Positions 18,095-26,660 of a stretch of DNA of 64,000 bases are shown here, piece after piece (the first letter of the stretch is position 1; every line of letters starts with the position of its first letter). Both the position numbers and the translations under genes were made by a program. The stretch spans positions 186,001-250,000 of the forward strand of contig CAVVFG010000010.1 of NCBI GenBank assembly GCA_963747405.1. Direction: 5' to 3'. The DNA comes from Fodinibacter sp963747405 (GTDB lineage: Bacteria > Actinomycetota > Actinomycetes > Actinomycetales > Dermatophilaceae). The notes under the pieces are model-generated. The model was not told the origin of the DNA. It did no database searches and worked only from the letters and a program-made list of their open reading frames with translations.

Positions 18095-19498
18095 ATGTCG
18101 GTCCAGGGTGACCCGGGGCAGAGCGCCCCGTCGGGGGCCGGCGCCACCCCATGGGACGCGACCGACCCGTGGACGTCGGCACTGTGGGCGCGCCCCGACA
18201 CGGTCGGTGGGTACGCCCCCCTGTCGAACCAGCAGCCACCGGCACCGCCGCCGCCTCCGGACGGGCCACGCTCCACCCGTCGGGCCGCGGCCGTGATCGC
18301 CGCTGTCCTTGCCGCCGTGGTCCTGGCCGGTGGCGCGTTGCTCGCGGGCGCGCTGCGGTCGACGGACGACCCGGCGGCCGCAGCGCCGTGGCCCTCCGCG
18401 TCGGCGCTGCCCTCGGGGCCCGGCGCATCCGCGCTCCCCAGCCCCACCTCTCCCCGCCCCACGACCCCTCCGAGCACCGCCCCCGACGCCCCGCCCGGCG
18501 TCGCGCCCTCGCCGCCGGGGTCGTCCCCCGGGGAGGAGCCGCTCACCCCCGAGCAGGCCGCGGCCGCGGCAGCGGTGTCAAAGGGCCTGGTCGACGTCAA
18601 CACGACGATCGGCTACGACGGCGCGCAGGGTGCCGGCACGGGCATCGTGCTGTCCGCCGACGGGCTGGTGCTCACCAACCACCACGTCGTCGAGGGGGCG
18701 ACCTCCATCCGGGTCACCGCCGTCGCCACCGGCACGTCCTACGACGCGTCGGTGGTCGGCTACGACAGCTCGCACGACGTGGCGGTGCTGCGCCTGAAGG
18801 GTGCCTCGAAGCTCGACGTCGCGCCGCTCGGCTCGTCGTCGACGGTGCAGGTGGGCGACGACATCCTGGCCGTGGGCAACGCCGGGGGAGACGGGGGAGC
18901 GCCGAGCGCGGTCGCCGGCACCGTGCGTGCGCTCGACCAGCAGATCACCGCGGCGGCCGAGAACGGCGGGTCGGCCCAACGCCTCACCGGGCTCATCGAG
19001 GTCGATGCCGACGTCGCGTCGGGCGACTCCGGCGGCGCGCTCGTCGACGCCGACGGCGAGGTCGTCGGCGTCGTGACCGCGGCGTCCCCGGGGGCGCTGC
19101 CGAACGGCGCGAACGGCTCGACCCTCGGCTACGCCATCCCGATCGACCAGGCCCGCTCCATCGCCCAGCAGATCATCGACGGCCGGCCCTCGAGCACGGT
19201 TCACCTCGGTGGGACCGGGTTCCTGGGGGTCCAGCTCGCCCCGGACAGCGGCGTGAGCGGGTCCGCGGTGGGGGCGCAGGTGGCCGACGTGGTGGCCGGG
19301 TCCGCGGCGGAGCGGGCCGGCATCCGTGCCGGTGACGTGGTCACCGCCGTCGACGGTCGCGCGGTGGCCTCGGCCGCCGCCCTGCGCGCCGCGGTCTCCG
19401 CGCACCAGCCCGGCGACACCATCAAGGCCGCGTGGACCGACGCGGCCGGCACGACGCACAGCGCCACCCTGAAGCTGGGCTCCGGCCCGGTCGGCTGA
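18095..19498 (+). CDS. Membrane-anchored HtrA/DegP-like serine protease with PDZ domain
   Basis: 467 residues. A Pro/Gly-rich cytoplasmic start (about 1-65) is followed by one membrane helix (AAVIAAVLAAVVLAGGALLAGAL-type stretch near 70-90), a Pro/Ser/Thr linker, and a trypsin-like protease domain with His197 (TNHHVV), Asp228 (SSHDVAVL) and Ser312 (GDSGGAL). The C-terminal PDZ domain (GFLGVQLAPDSG...GIRAGDVVTAVDG) is near 370-467. This is the standard actinobacterial HtrA layout for extracytoplasmic protein quality control. It is followed after 31 bases by the MoxR gene on the same strand. Confidence 0.93.
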   Translation: MSVQGDPGQSAPSGAGATPWDATDPWTSALWARPDTVGGYAPLSNQQPPAPPPPPDGPRSTRRAAAVIAAVLAAVVLAGGALLAGALRSTDDPAAAAPWPSASALPSGPGASALPSPTSPRPTTPPSTAPDAPPGVAPSPPGSSPGEEPLTPEQAAAAAAVSKGLVDVNTTIGYDGAQGAGTGIVLSADGLVLTNHHVVEGATSIRVTAVATGTSYDASVVGYDSSHDVAVLRLKGASKLDVAPLGSSSTVQVGDDILAVGNAGGDGGAPSAVAGTVRALDQQITAAAENGGSAQRLTGLIEVDADVASGDSGGALVDADGEVVGVVTAASPGALPNGANGSTLGYAIPIDQARSIAQQIIDGRPSSTVHLGGTGFLGVQLAPDSGVSGSAVGAQVADVVAGSAAERAGIRAGDVVTAVDGRAVASAAALRAAVSAHQPGDTIKAAWTDAAGTTHSATLKLGSGPVG

Positions 19499-19529
19499 GC
19501 GCACTTTGAGCAGACGAGAGGACACCGCA

Positions 19530-20612
19530 GTGACCACCCAAGGCCAGTACCCGGACCCGACTCCGGCCCCGAGCCAGACCCAGCCCATCGCAGTCCCGGG
19601 CGCCGACCACGCGGCGCTGCTCGCCGACGCCCTGTTCCAGGTCAAGAAGGTGATCGTGGGTCAGGACCTCCTCGTGGAGCGGGTCATGGTCTGCCTGCTC
19701 GCCGACGGGCACTGCCTGATCGAGGGCTTTCCCGGCCTGGCCAAGACGCTGACCGTCTCGACGATGGCGCAGGCCGTGGGCGGCGACTTCACCCGGCTGC
19801 AGTTCACCCCCGACCTGGTGCCGGCCGACCTGGTCGGCACGCGGACCTGGCGGCCCTCGGTCGAGGACTTCGCGATCGAGTGGGGCCCGCTGTTCGCCAA
19901 CATCGTGCTCGCGGACGAGATCAACCGCGCCCCCGCTAAGGTGCAGTCCGCGCTGCTCGAGGCGATGGGCGAGCGGCACGTGACGATCGCCGGCGAGACG
20001 CGCGCGCTCCCACGGCCGTTCCTCGTCCTCGCCACGCAGAACCCGATCGAGTCCGAGGGCGTCTACGCGCTGCCCGAGGCCCAGCGCGACCGGTTCCTCA
20101 TGCACGTGGTCGTGCAGCAGCCGACCTACGAGGAGGAGGTCGCGATCGCCCACCGGATGTCCGGCCGCACCCCACAGGCCGAGCAGGTGCTGACCAGCGA
20201 ACAGCTCGTCGAGCTCCAGGCCGTCGTGCGCGACGTGTTCGTGCACCACGCCGTGCAGGACTACGCCGTCCGGCTCGTCATGGCGACCCGCGAGCCTGCG
20301 CGCTGGGGGATGGAGGACCTGTCCCGGCTGATCGCCCTCGGCGCCAGCCCGCGCGGCACGCTGGGCCTGCTGGCCTCGGCCCGCGCGCTCGCCGTGCTCC
20401 GCGGCCGCCGGTATGCCGTGCCACAGGACGTCTACGACGTGGCGCCCGAAGTGCTGCGGCACCGCATCACGCTCACGTACGACGCGCTCGCCGAGGGCGT
20501 GCACCCCGAGGCCGTCGTGGAGTCGCTGCTGCGCCGGGTGCCGGCGCCGAGCATCTCCCCGCAGCAGCAGGGGCGGTCGCACCCGGCGACGGCCCCGATG
20601 GCCGCGGGATGA
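19530..20612 (+). CDS. MoxR-family AAA+ ATPase
   Basis: 360 residues from GTG 19530, which has GAGAGGA about eight bases upstream; a TTG at 19506 is a less likely alternative. MoxR AAA_3 core: Walker A GFPGLAKT (66-73), Walker B-like NIVLADEINRAPAKVQSALLEAM, sensor ATQNPIESEGVYALPEAQRDRF. MoxR ATPases work with VWA and DUF58 partners as chaperone-like systems. It overlaps the next gene by four bases, so MoxR, DUF58 and VWA form one operon. Confidence 0.94.
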   Translation: MTTQGQYPDPTPAPSQTQPIAVPGADHAALLADALFQVKKVIVGQDLLVERVMVCLLADGHCLIEGFPGLAKTLTVSTMAQAVGGDFTRLQFTPDLVPADLVGTRTWRPSVEDFAIEWGPLFANIVLADEINRAPAKVQSALLEAMGERHVTIAGETRALPRPFLVLATQNPIESEGVYALPEAQRDRFLMHVVVQQPTYEEEVAIAHRMSGRTPQAEQVLTSEQLVELQAVVRDVFVHHAVQDYAVRLVMATREPARWGMEDLSRLIALGASPRGTLGLLASARALAVLRGRRYAVPQDVYDVAPEVLRHRITLTYDALAEGVHPEAVVESLLRRVPAPSISPQQQGRSHPATAPMAAG

Positions 20613-21583
20613 GTGCGCCCCTGCCGTCGATGGCAGCATCCCACGCCGCGGCTCGCGCCCAGGTGCTGCGGCGCCTCGAGCTGGCCATCGCCCAGCGCAT
20701 CGAGGGTCGCGACAGCGGCGACCATGCGAGCTTCACCTACGGTCCGGGCAGTGAGCGGTCGGGGGCACGCCCCTACGCACCCGGTGACGACGCCCGGCTC
20801 GTCGACTGGAACCTGTCGGCGCGCTCCGGTGAGGTCTGGGTGCGGCAGACCGAGGCCGATCGCGAGCTGGAGACCTGGGTCGTCATGGACCGGTCGGCCA
20901 GCCTCGACTTCGGCACGGCCGACCGCGAGAAGCGCGACGTCGCGCTGGGCGCCATGGCCGCGTTCGGCATGCTGACCGTGCGCGGTGGCAACCGGTTCGG
21001 CGTGCTGGTCGCCGGCACGGACCGGCTGCGGCACCTGCCCGCGCGGCGCGGACGCAGCGCGTTCCTGGCGTCCCTGGCCGTCGTCCACGACTCCCCGCGC
21101 GAGCCCGGAGCACCAGGTGACGGCGCCACGGTGGCTGACGCCCTGCGGCGCCTGTCCGTCATCCAGCCCCGACGCAGCCAGGTCGTGGTGGTCTCCGACT
21201 TCCTCGGCGACGACCCCTGGGCGGGCGCGCTCGGCGGCCTGGTCCGCCACCACGACGTCATCGCGGTGCACGTGACGGACCCGCGCGAGCTGACCCTCCC
21301 GGAGGTCGGGATGCTGGCCGTGGTGGACACCGAGACCGGCCGGCAGCGCTACGTGCAGTCGGCGTCGCCCGGCCTGCGCGCCCGGTATGCCGAGGCCGCG
21401 GCGGCCCGCCACGGCGAGATCGTCAGGCGCATCGAGGGCACGGGTGCGTCGTACCTGCACCTGTCGACCGACCGCGACTGGCTGGGCGACACCGTGCGGT
21501 TCGCGTCGGGGCTGCACCGGGCGAGACGCGCCCGCCCCGCCGACGCCGTCATCGCGCGCTTCAACCCGGCGGTGACCCGATGA
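20609..21583 (+). CDS. DUF58 domain protein
   Basis: 324 residues, cytoplasmic. The DUF58 signature RPYAPGDDARLVDWNLSARSGEVWVRQTEADRELETW is present (about residues 50-90), followed by a VWA-like stretch VVMDRSASLDFG. It is the middle gene of the MoxR-DUF58-VWA operon and overlaps its neighbours by four bases on both sides. The family is thought to be a target or adaptor of MoxR; no enzymatic activity is known. Confidence 0.93.
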   Translation: MSAPLPSMAASHAAARAQVLRRLELAIAQRIEGRDSGDHASFTYGPGSERSGARPYAPGDDARLVDWNLSARSGEVWVRQTEADRELETWVVMDRSASLDFGTADREKRDVALGAMAAFGMLTVRGGNRFGVLVAGTDRLRHLPARRGRSAFLASLAVVHDSPREPGAPGDGATVADALRRLSVIQPRRSQVVVVSDFLGDDPWAGALGGLVRHHDVIAVHVTDPRELTLPEVGMLAVVDTETGRQRYVQSASPGLRARYAEAAAARHGEIVRRIEGTGASYLHLSTDRDWLGDTVRFASGLHRARRARPADAVIARFNPAVTR

Positions 21584-22548
21584 CCTTCCTCTCCGCCTGG
21601 CGGCTGGTCCTGCTCGTGCTGCCGGTCGCCCTCCTCGTCGGGTACCTGCTGGTCCAGCGGCGCCGCCACACGCAGGTGCTGCGGTTCACCAGCGTCGACC
21701 TCCTCGACTCGGTGGCGCCGCGCCGTCAGGGGTGGCAGCGGCACGTGCCGGCGGCGGGGATGCTGCTGACCCTCGTGGTGCTCACCCTCGCCTTCGCCGA
21801 GCCCGCCCTGGCCATGCGCACGCCCAAGGACAACGCGACCATCATGCTCACCCTCGACACCTCGGCGTCGATGACCGCGACCGACGTCGAGCCGAGCCGG
21901 CTCGCGGCCGCCGAGACCCAGGCGTCGGAGTTCGTCGAGAACCTGCCGCGGGGGGTCCAGGTGGGGCTGGTGTCCTTCGACGCCTCTGGGCGGCTGCTCG
22001 TGCCGCCGACCACCGACCGGGCGCAGCTCACCGACGCCATCCGGTCGCTGTCCACCGGCGGGGGCACGGCGACGGCGGCCGGCATCCGTGAGTCGCTCGA
22101 CGCGATCGCCGCGGTGCCGAAGGGCGAAGGCGGGAAGCCGCCGCCAGCGGCGATCGTCCTGATGAGCGACGGCGCTCCCACGATCGGTGACGGCGAGCTC
22201 TCGCCATCGGATGCCGCCGACGCCGCCGCGCAGGAGGCGCGCGCGCAGCAGGTGCCGGTCAACACGATCGCGTTCGGCACCGCTGACGGCACGGTGAACG
22301 TGCGGGGCGAGGAGGTTCCGGTCCCCATCGACCCCGAGACCCTGGCGGGCATCGCCCAGGACAGCGGCGGACGGTCGTTCACCGCCGAGAGCGCCGACCA
22401 GCTCGGCTCGATCTACACCGAGATCGGCCGGGACGTCGCCTACACCGTGCAGACCCGCGACCTGACTGCGCTCTTCGCGGGAGTCGCGCTCCTCACGGCC
22501 GTGCTCGCCGCGGCCGGGGCGCTCCTCTGGACGCAGCGCCTGGTCTGA
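21580..22548 (+). CDS. BatA-like membrane VWA protein
   Basis: 322 residues. Two N-terminal membrane segments (LVLLVLPVALLVGYLLVQ and AAGMLLTLVVLTLAFA) flank a basic loop. A VWA domain follows with MIDAS TLDTSASM near residue 92 and LMSDGAPTIGDG later. A C-terminal membrane helix (LFAGVALLTAVLAAAGALLW) closes the protein. This BatA/YfbK-like topology places the metal-binding domain on the membrane surface. Last gene of the MoxR operon; after it, 22549-22773 holds nothing I can identify. Confidence 0.92.
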   Translation: MTFLSAWRLVLLVLPVALLVGYLLVQRRRHTQVLRFTSVDLLDSVAPRRQGWQRHVPAAGMLLTLVVLTLAFAEPALAMRTPKDNATIMLTLDTSASMTATDVEPSRLAAAETQASEFVENLPRGVQVGLVSFDASGRLLVPPTTDRAQLTDAIRSLSTGGGTATAAGIRESLDAIAAVPKGEGGKPPPAAIVLMSDGAPTIGDGELSPSDAADAAAQEARAQQVPVNTIAFGTADGTVNVRGEEVPVPIDPETLAGIAQDSGGRSFTAESADQLGSIYTEIGRDVAYTVQTRDLTALFAGVALLTAVLAAAGALLWTQRLV

Positions 22549-22773
22549 GCCCGTCCGGCGCGAGCTCGCGGTTGTTCTGCTCCGGTCATCTGCGGGTCCC
22601 GTAGCAGGCGCTTGGATGCCGCGCGCCCGGTTGCGCTTCCGGCTCACCGGCGCGTCTGACAAGGGTCGGAGGAATCGGTGCCATCACCCCCATTTCTTGG
22701 AGCCTTGTCTGGCCCTGGTGGAGTACCAGGTTGGCTGTGCGGCATCCGAATTGGGTGTGGACAACTCTGGGTT

Positions 22774-22796
22774 TCGAACGTGTGTTCGAGTATGAT
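22774..22796 (+). promoter_or_regulatory. SOS (LexA) box and -10 element of the HNH gene
   Basis: TCGAACGTGTGTTCGA (22774-22789) fits the actinobacterial LexA consensus TCGAAC-N4-GTTCGA exactly in both half-sites. TATGAT (22791-22796) follows directly and lies five bases before the ATG, implying a leaderless message. LexA bound here would cover the promoter, so the gene should be induced by DNA damage. Confidence 0.8.
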
Positions 22797-22801
22797 GAGG
22801 T

Positions 22802-24232
22802 ATGTCGACAAGGCAGCTCCGAGCCCGCATCGCGGCGGTGCGTGCCGAGGCCTCAGCGATCGGCGCCGAGCTGGCTGAGCACGCGTCGGGAATGGACCGC
22901 GACGAGCTGTTCGAGATCAGTGGCGAGCTGCAGGGGGCATCCAACGCGGTCGAAGGGGCGCAGATGGTCGCCATGGCCCACGCCGCAGCCCACCAGAGCC
23001 GCCTCACCGGCCGCGGGTTCGTCGAGGTGCACCACGGGCTCGGGTTCGTCGACACGATGGCTCCGTCGCTGGTCTCGCTCGAGGCCGGCATCGGTGCGTG
23101 GGCGGCGGGTCGTCGGGTGTCGCTGGCCGCGAAGGCGTCCGAGCGCTTCGCCCGGCTGCTGGGCGCGGTGGTCGCCGGCGAGCTGACCTCGGCCACGGTC
23201 GCCAAGGTCGTCTCCGTCTGCGACGGCCTCGACCTTCAGGCGTGCGCCAAGGTCGAGGACGTGCTGGTCGACCGGCTGCCCGGGCTCGACCCGGCCAAGG
23301 TCACCGAGGTCGTCCGCAGGGTCGCCACCCGTATCGCCGCCGACCAGATGCGCGAGTCGACGCGCAAGAACCGCAAGGATCGCTACGTCGAGGTCAACGC
23401 CGGGCCCGACGGCACCACGATGTGGTGCGCCCAACTGCCCACCGGGCCGTCCGCCGCGATGTGGGACGCCGTCAAGCGCCACGGCGCCACCTTGGCCCAG
23501 GACAACCCCTGCCTCACCCTCCACCAAGCCCGCGCCGACGCCCTGGCCGACCTCGTGCTCAGCAACGTCAGCGTGACCGCGAAGATCACGCTCGGCATCC
23601 CCGTCATCACCGGCACCGATGCGGTCAAGGCCCAGAACGCGGCCGCCGCCACCGCCGCGGCGGACGGCCACACCACGGGCGTCGCCGGTGCGGGGCTGGG
23701 CAGCGACTTCTCCGTCCTCGCCTCGCTCAACGGCTGCGAGGTCCCGAGCATCGGGTTCATCGACGCCGACACCGTCGAGGCCCTCCTGGCGGTGGTCCCC
23801 ACCGACATCGGCCGCGCCCTGCTCGACGCCCGCACCGGCGCCCTGATGGAGTCGGTGACCAACGCCTACCGACCGCCCCGCTCGATGAAGGACTTCGTCG
23901 CCACCCGCGACGGCACGTGCCGGATGTGGGGCTGCAACCGTCCTGCGCTGGCCTGCGACACCGACCACGCACGGCCCTGGCCCGCCGGCCGCACCACTCC
24001 CACCAACCTCGGCGGGCTCTGCCGCCGGCACCACCGACTCAAGCAACGCCGCCGCTGGGTGTACCAGCTCGACCCCGACGGCACCGTCAGCTGGACCTCA
24101 CCCAAGGGCAAGCGGCGAATGACCTACCCCCAGCACGCCTACTGGCCACCAGTGGATCCCGCGCCACCCGAACCGGTCGCGGCGGTCGCACCTCCGAGCA
24201 AGCCCACCCCAGAAGCGCCGCCACCCTTCTGA
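22802..24232 (+). CDS. DUF222 / HNH endonuclease domain protein (13E12-repeat family)
   Basis: 476 residues. The N-terminal two thirds are a DUF222 domain (AHAAAHQSRLTGRGFVEVHH region, KVEDVLVDRLPGLDPAKVTEVV). The C-terminal HNH domain is at about residues 373-415 (CRMWGCNRPALACDTDHARPW...NLGGLCRRHHRLKQRR), with paired cysteines and the DTDHARPW core intact. Genes of this family occur in many copies in actinobacteria and several are LexA-controlled. The SOS box upstream supports that here. The biological target is not established. The tail is Pro-rich. Confidence 0.93.
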   Translation: MSTRQLRARIAAVRAEASAIGAELAEHASGMDRDELFEISGELQGASNAVEGAQMVAMAHAAAHQSRLTGRGFVEVHHGLGFVDTMAPSLVSLEAGIGAWAAGRRVSLAAKASERFARLLGAVVAGELTSATVAKVVSVCDGLDLQACAKVEDVLVDRLPGLDPAKVTEVVRRVATRIAADQMRESTRKNRKDRYVEVNAGPDGTTMWCAQLPTGPSAAMWDAVKRHGATLAQDNPCLTLHQARADALADLVLSNVSVTAKITLGIPVITGTDAVKAQNAAAATAAADGHTTGVAGAGLGSDFSVLASLNGCEVPSIGFIDADTVEALLAVVPTDIGRALLDARTGALMESVTNAYRPPRSMKDFVATRDGTCRMWGCNRPALACDTDHARPWPAGRTTPTNLGGLCRRHHRLKQRRRWVYQLDPDGTVSWTSPKGKRRMTYPQHAYWPPVDPAPPEPVAAVAPPSKPTPEAPPPF

Positions 24233-24343
24233 GGACGCACCCCTCGAGGCGGGTGGCAGTCCCTCTACGACGCGGGGTGACAGCAGCCAACCCCCGTCCG
24301 TCCCTGACGTCGTGATCGAGCTGCTCGGGGCCGATGACGCCGA

Positions 24344-25212
24344 TCACGCGGACCGCTGTACCAGGTGCCGGCCGAGCGCCTCGAGGGTGGCAGAATGCCG
24401 GTGCGGCCGAAGCCGATGCGGAAGCGGTCGGTGGGCACTTGGGCGAGGCTGCTGGTGTAGGGGGAGGCCGGCAAGGTGAGCACACCGGCCTCCTCGACGG
24501 CCCGTCGGGCGAAGACCTCCGGGCCGTCGGCGCCTGGGTAGGGGGAATGCCACGCAGCCACCTATCGGGGCCTCGAACTCCAGCTGGTCGGGCTGGCCGG
24601 CGAAGAAGTCGCGCACGAGTGCGATGTTGGTGGCGACGACCGCACGGTTTCGGGCGTGGATGACGTCGCCCACACCGAGGGCGAGCATCGCCAGGTGCTC
24701 GGTGAGGCCGGGGTTGCAGATGCTCGGTAAGTGCTTGCGCCGCTCGAGGCGTTCGAGCAGGCGCGGTCCCGGGTGGCGACCCATCCGACCCTCAGGCCCG
24801 GGAACCCGTAGGACTTCGACATGACGTTGACGCTGACCGCAGACGCTGTGAGGTCGGCGCCGTGCGGCAGCGTGGTGCAGGGCTCGACCTCGATGCCGCG
24901 GTAGACCTCGTCGCAGAGCAGCACCATGCCGCGGTCGTGCCACAGCTCGGCCAGGGCCACCGCGAGGACGTCGTCGGGGGAGACGACGTGATACTGGGCG
25001 GCGGCGACGGCGTCCCGGAGCTCTGCGCTGCCGTAGGTGGGCCGGTAGCCGAGGTCGATGTCCGCGAGGTCGAAGACGTCGCGGCCGGCCCGGGCCAGCA
25101 GCTCGGCGACGCTCATCGTCTGCGCATCGGATGCCGTGAAGGTGTGGGTGGCGGCGAACTCCCACCGCGAGAACCAGGTCTCGAGCCGGAAGTCGGGCAG
25201 GTCGCCGATCAT
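24344..25212 (-). pseudogene. Class I/II aminotransferase, broken
   Basis: The frame starts well: ATG 25212 with AAGGAG upstream, MIGDLPDFRLETWFSRWEF and LGYRPTYGSAELRDAVA as in intact PLP aminotransferases. About 70-90 residues are then missing in frame between VVSPDDVLAV and ALAELWHDRG. The PLP-lysine region NVMSKSYGFPGLRVGW is kept. Just after WVATRD the reading shifts to a second frame (HLPSICNPGLTEHLAMLALG to EFEAPIGGCVAFP), then to a third (GPEVFARRAVEEAGVLTLP to FRIGFGRTG), and back again (LEALGRHL). At least three indels plus a deletion: a pseudogene, unless some indels are sequencing errors. The internal deletion alone should inactivate it. Confidence 0.88.
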
Positions 25213-25239
25213 CCCGGCGCTCCTTTCCGCCCCCCGGAG

Positions 25240-25734
25240 TCAGCGGCGGTTCGTGAAGCTCAGGGCGACGTCGAGGTCGGCGCCCTTGAGCAGCTGCTGC
25301 ACCGCCTGCAGGTCGTCGCGCGACTTGCTGGTGACCCGCACCTCGTCGCCCTGTATCTGCGTCTTGACGCTCTTGGGCCCCTCGTCGCGGATGATCTTGG
25401 TGATCTTCTTGGCGTTCTCGGAGGTGATGCCTTCCTTCAGCGGCACGTCGAGCTTGTACTCCTTGCCTGACAGGCGCGGCCCGGCCTCGGGGATGTCGAG
25501 GTGCTTGAGCGACACGCCGCGCTTGATCAGCCAGGTCTCGACGACGTCGAGGATTGCCTTGCAGCGCTCCTCGGTGTTGGCCTCGATCTTGATGACCTCG
25601 CCGGCCAACTCGATCCTGGCACCCACGTTCTTGAAGTCGTACCGGTTCGCGACCTCCTTGGCGGCGGTGTTGACCGCGTTCGCGACCTCCTGCTTGTCGA
25701 ACTTGCTGACGATGTCGAAGCTGCTGTCCGCCAC
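25240..25734 (-). CDS. YajQ-family nucleotide-binding protein
   Basis: 164 residues from GTG 25734 (GGAGGA just upstream). Matches the YajQ/DUF520 family over its whole length: MADSSFDIVSKFDKQEVANA, RYDFKNVGARIEL, and LKEGITSENAKKITKIIRDE, with the ending QLLKGADLDVALSFTNRR. Members are small cytoplasmic proteins that bind RNA/nucleotides; some were reported to bind cyclic di-GMP. It is well conserved and appears intact. It lies 27 bases upstream of the broken aminotransferase gene and divergent from tRNA-Tyr. Confidence 0.95.
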   Translation of the reverse strand: MADSSFDIVSKFDKQEVANAVNTAAKEVANRYDFKNVGARIELAGEVIKIEANTEERCKAILDVVETWLIKRGVSLKHLDIPEAGPRLSGKEYKLDVPLKEGITSENAKKITKIIRDEGPKSVKTQIQGDEVRVTSKSRDDLQAVQQLLKGADLDVALSFTNRR

Positions 25735-25792
25735 GGGTCCTCCGGTCGATTCGGTCTGGTGGGTGCGGCTTGCTATCCTTCCATGCGCACCA

Positions 25793-25876
25793 GGCAGGTT
25801 GCCCGAGCGGCCAATGGGAGTGGACTGTAAATCCATCGCGAAAGCTTCGAAGGTTCGAATCCTTCACCTGCCACCA
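25793..25876 (+). tRNA. tRNA-Tyr (anticodon GTA)
   Basis: Acceptor GGCAGGT (25793-25799) pairs with ACCTGCC (25866-25872), followed by discriminator A and an encoded CCA. Anticodon loop CTGTAAA in a TGGA/TCCA stem gives GTA. T-arm GAAGG-TTCGAAT-CCTTC. The long variable arm makes it class II, as expected for bacterial tRNA-Tyr. A probable terminator and element remnants follow. Confidence 0.97.
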
Positions 25877-25881
25877 GTGCG

Positions 25882-25924
25882 AAGAGCCCCTTGAACTGCG
25901 GAAACGCAGTGTCGAGGGGCTCTT
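25882..25924 (+). terminator. Terminator of the tRNA-Tyr transcript
   Basis: Outer stem AAGAGCCCCT (25882-25891) with AGGGGCTCTT (25915-25924), and an inner stem ACTGCG/CGCAGT with GAAA loop. Strong two-part hairpin six bases after the tRNA CCA; only a short T-rich tail (TCTTCACTT). Confidence 0.8.
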
Positions 25925-25936
25925 CACTTGTGCGGC

Positions 25937-26077
25937 GTGCCAGATACGTGCCAGATCGCGAGGTGGTGCAGTGCCCGCAAGCCACCGAAGCGCCCTGATC
26001 TCTGCCGGGGAAACGACTGCCCGGATGTGGCCCGTAAGGGCGGGCCCACATGCGTAGGGAAGTAGGAGGTGCCAGAT
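25937..26077 (+). repeat. Three direct copies of GTGCCAGAT (possible integrase/excisionase arm sites)
   Basis: Copies at 25937-25945, 25948-25956 (11-base period) and 26069-26077, all the same way round. They lie between the tRNA terminator and the start of an excisionase-like gene, the last copy covering its start codon. Short spaced direct repeats beside a tRNA are what arm-type sites of a tyrosine recombinase look like. No second copy of the tRNA 3' end was found in the window, so the att boundaries are not defined. Confidence 0.45.
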
Positions 26078-26300
26078 GAACACGACAACCCAGCACCGCT
26101 CGTACGAGTCCCTCGGTCACGCGGCCGACCGCACCGGCGTCAGCATCCGCACCCTGCGGCGACGCATTGCCCGTGGGCAACTCCCCGCGACCGCTTGTGG
26201 TCTTCATCGTTGGGACGTAGAACTTCTGCAACTGGTCGACGATGGCCCACGTGACGGCACTCGAGGTGGCCGGGCATGGGCGCGACCGGGACCAGGGTGA
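26076..26300 (+). CDS. Excisionase-like helix-turn-helix protein, probably truncated or degenerate
   Basis: 74 residues with an ideal AGGAGGT ribosome site five bases before ATG 26076. Residues 9-38 (YESLGHAADRTGVSIRTLRRRIARGQLPA) fit the MerR-like excisionase/AlpA HTH of mobile elements. In intact relatives the sequence after QLPA continues with a conserved wing (xRxGxRxIRxDPADLD). Here it becomes CGLHRWDVELLQLVDD and then low-complexity Arg/Gly, so the 3' part seems shifted or lost. It is the best remnant of an element inserted at tRNA-Tyr. No integrase gene is visible. Confidence 0.6.
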   Translation: MNTTTQHRSYESLGHAADRTGVSIRTLRRRIARGQLPATACGLHRWDVELLQLVDDGPRDGTRGGRAWARPGPG

Positions 26301-26536
26301 CCGCCCTTGGCTCCATGGGGCGCAGCCCCCGCAACCGTGCAAGCCTCGGTGCCATCCGAGTTCCTCGGCGCTCATCTCGCACGTGACGCGGAACCACCTT
26401 GGTCGATGGCGATCTGCGAGGCGACCCAAATCGGTGTCAGCGCTGCCGCGGTGGTCGATCGGGCGAGCGCTTGGAGACTCCGTTGCCCCAAGGGTCGCGC
26501 TCAGCGGGCAGATCGGCCTCGATCTCGGGCGGGGGA
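26301..26536. other. Gene-poor stretch, no supported feature
   Basis: Open frames here have no recognisable family or ribosome site. It probably represents decayed element DNA between the excisionase remnant and the importer operon. Confidence 0.4.
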
Positions 26537-26577
26537 CGGACCGGTGGTGTCTCCCTCATGTCGACACCACCGGTCCG
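26537..26577 (-). terminator. Hairpin downstream of the fructoside importer operon
   Basis: Perfect 15-bp inverted repeat: CGGACCGGTGGTGTC (26537-26551) and GACACCACCGGTCCG (26563-26577), 11-base loop. It lies 84 bases beyond the stop of the last permease gene. A smaller hairpin (GGTTCG/CGAACC, 26627-26646) is nearer the stop. No T-tract. Terminator by position. Confidence 0.6.
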
Positions 26578-26660
26578 CGTCATTGGGCCCGGCGCCTGGA
26601 CCGTCGGGCTCTGGGCTGGGTTGACGGGTTCGACGACGCGCGAACCGCGCCGTTGGCTCC

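Noticed and set aside
24344..26083. One 579-codon protein spanning the aminotransferase, YajQ and tRNA region
   Set aside because: It crosses the tRNA and YajQ gene out of frame; only its last part is a frame segment of the aminotransferase pseudogene.
26301..26536. Integrase remnant
   Set aside because: No frame on either strand shows tyrosine-recombinase motifs.
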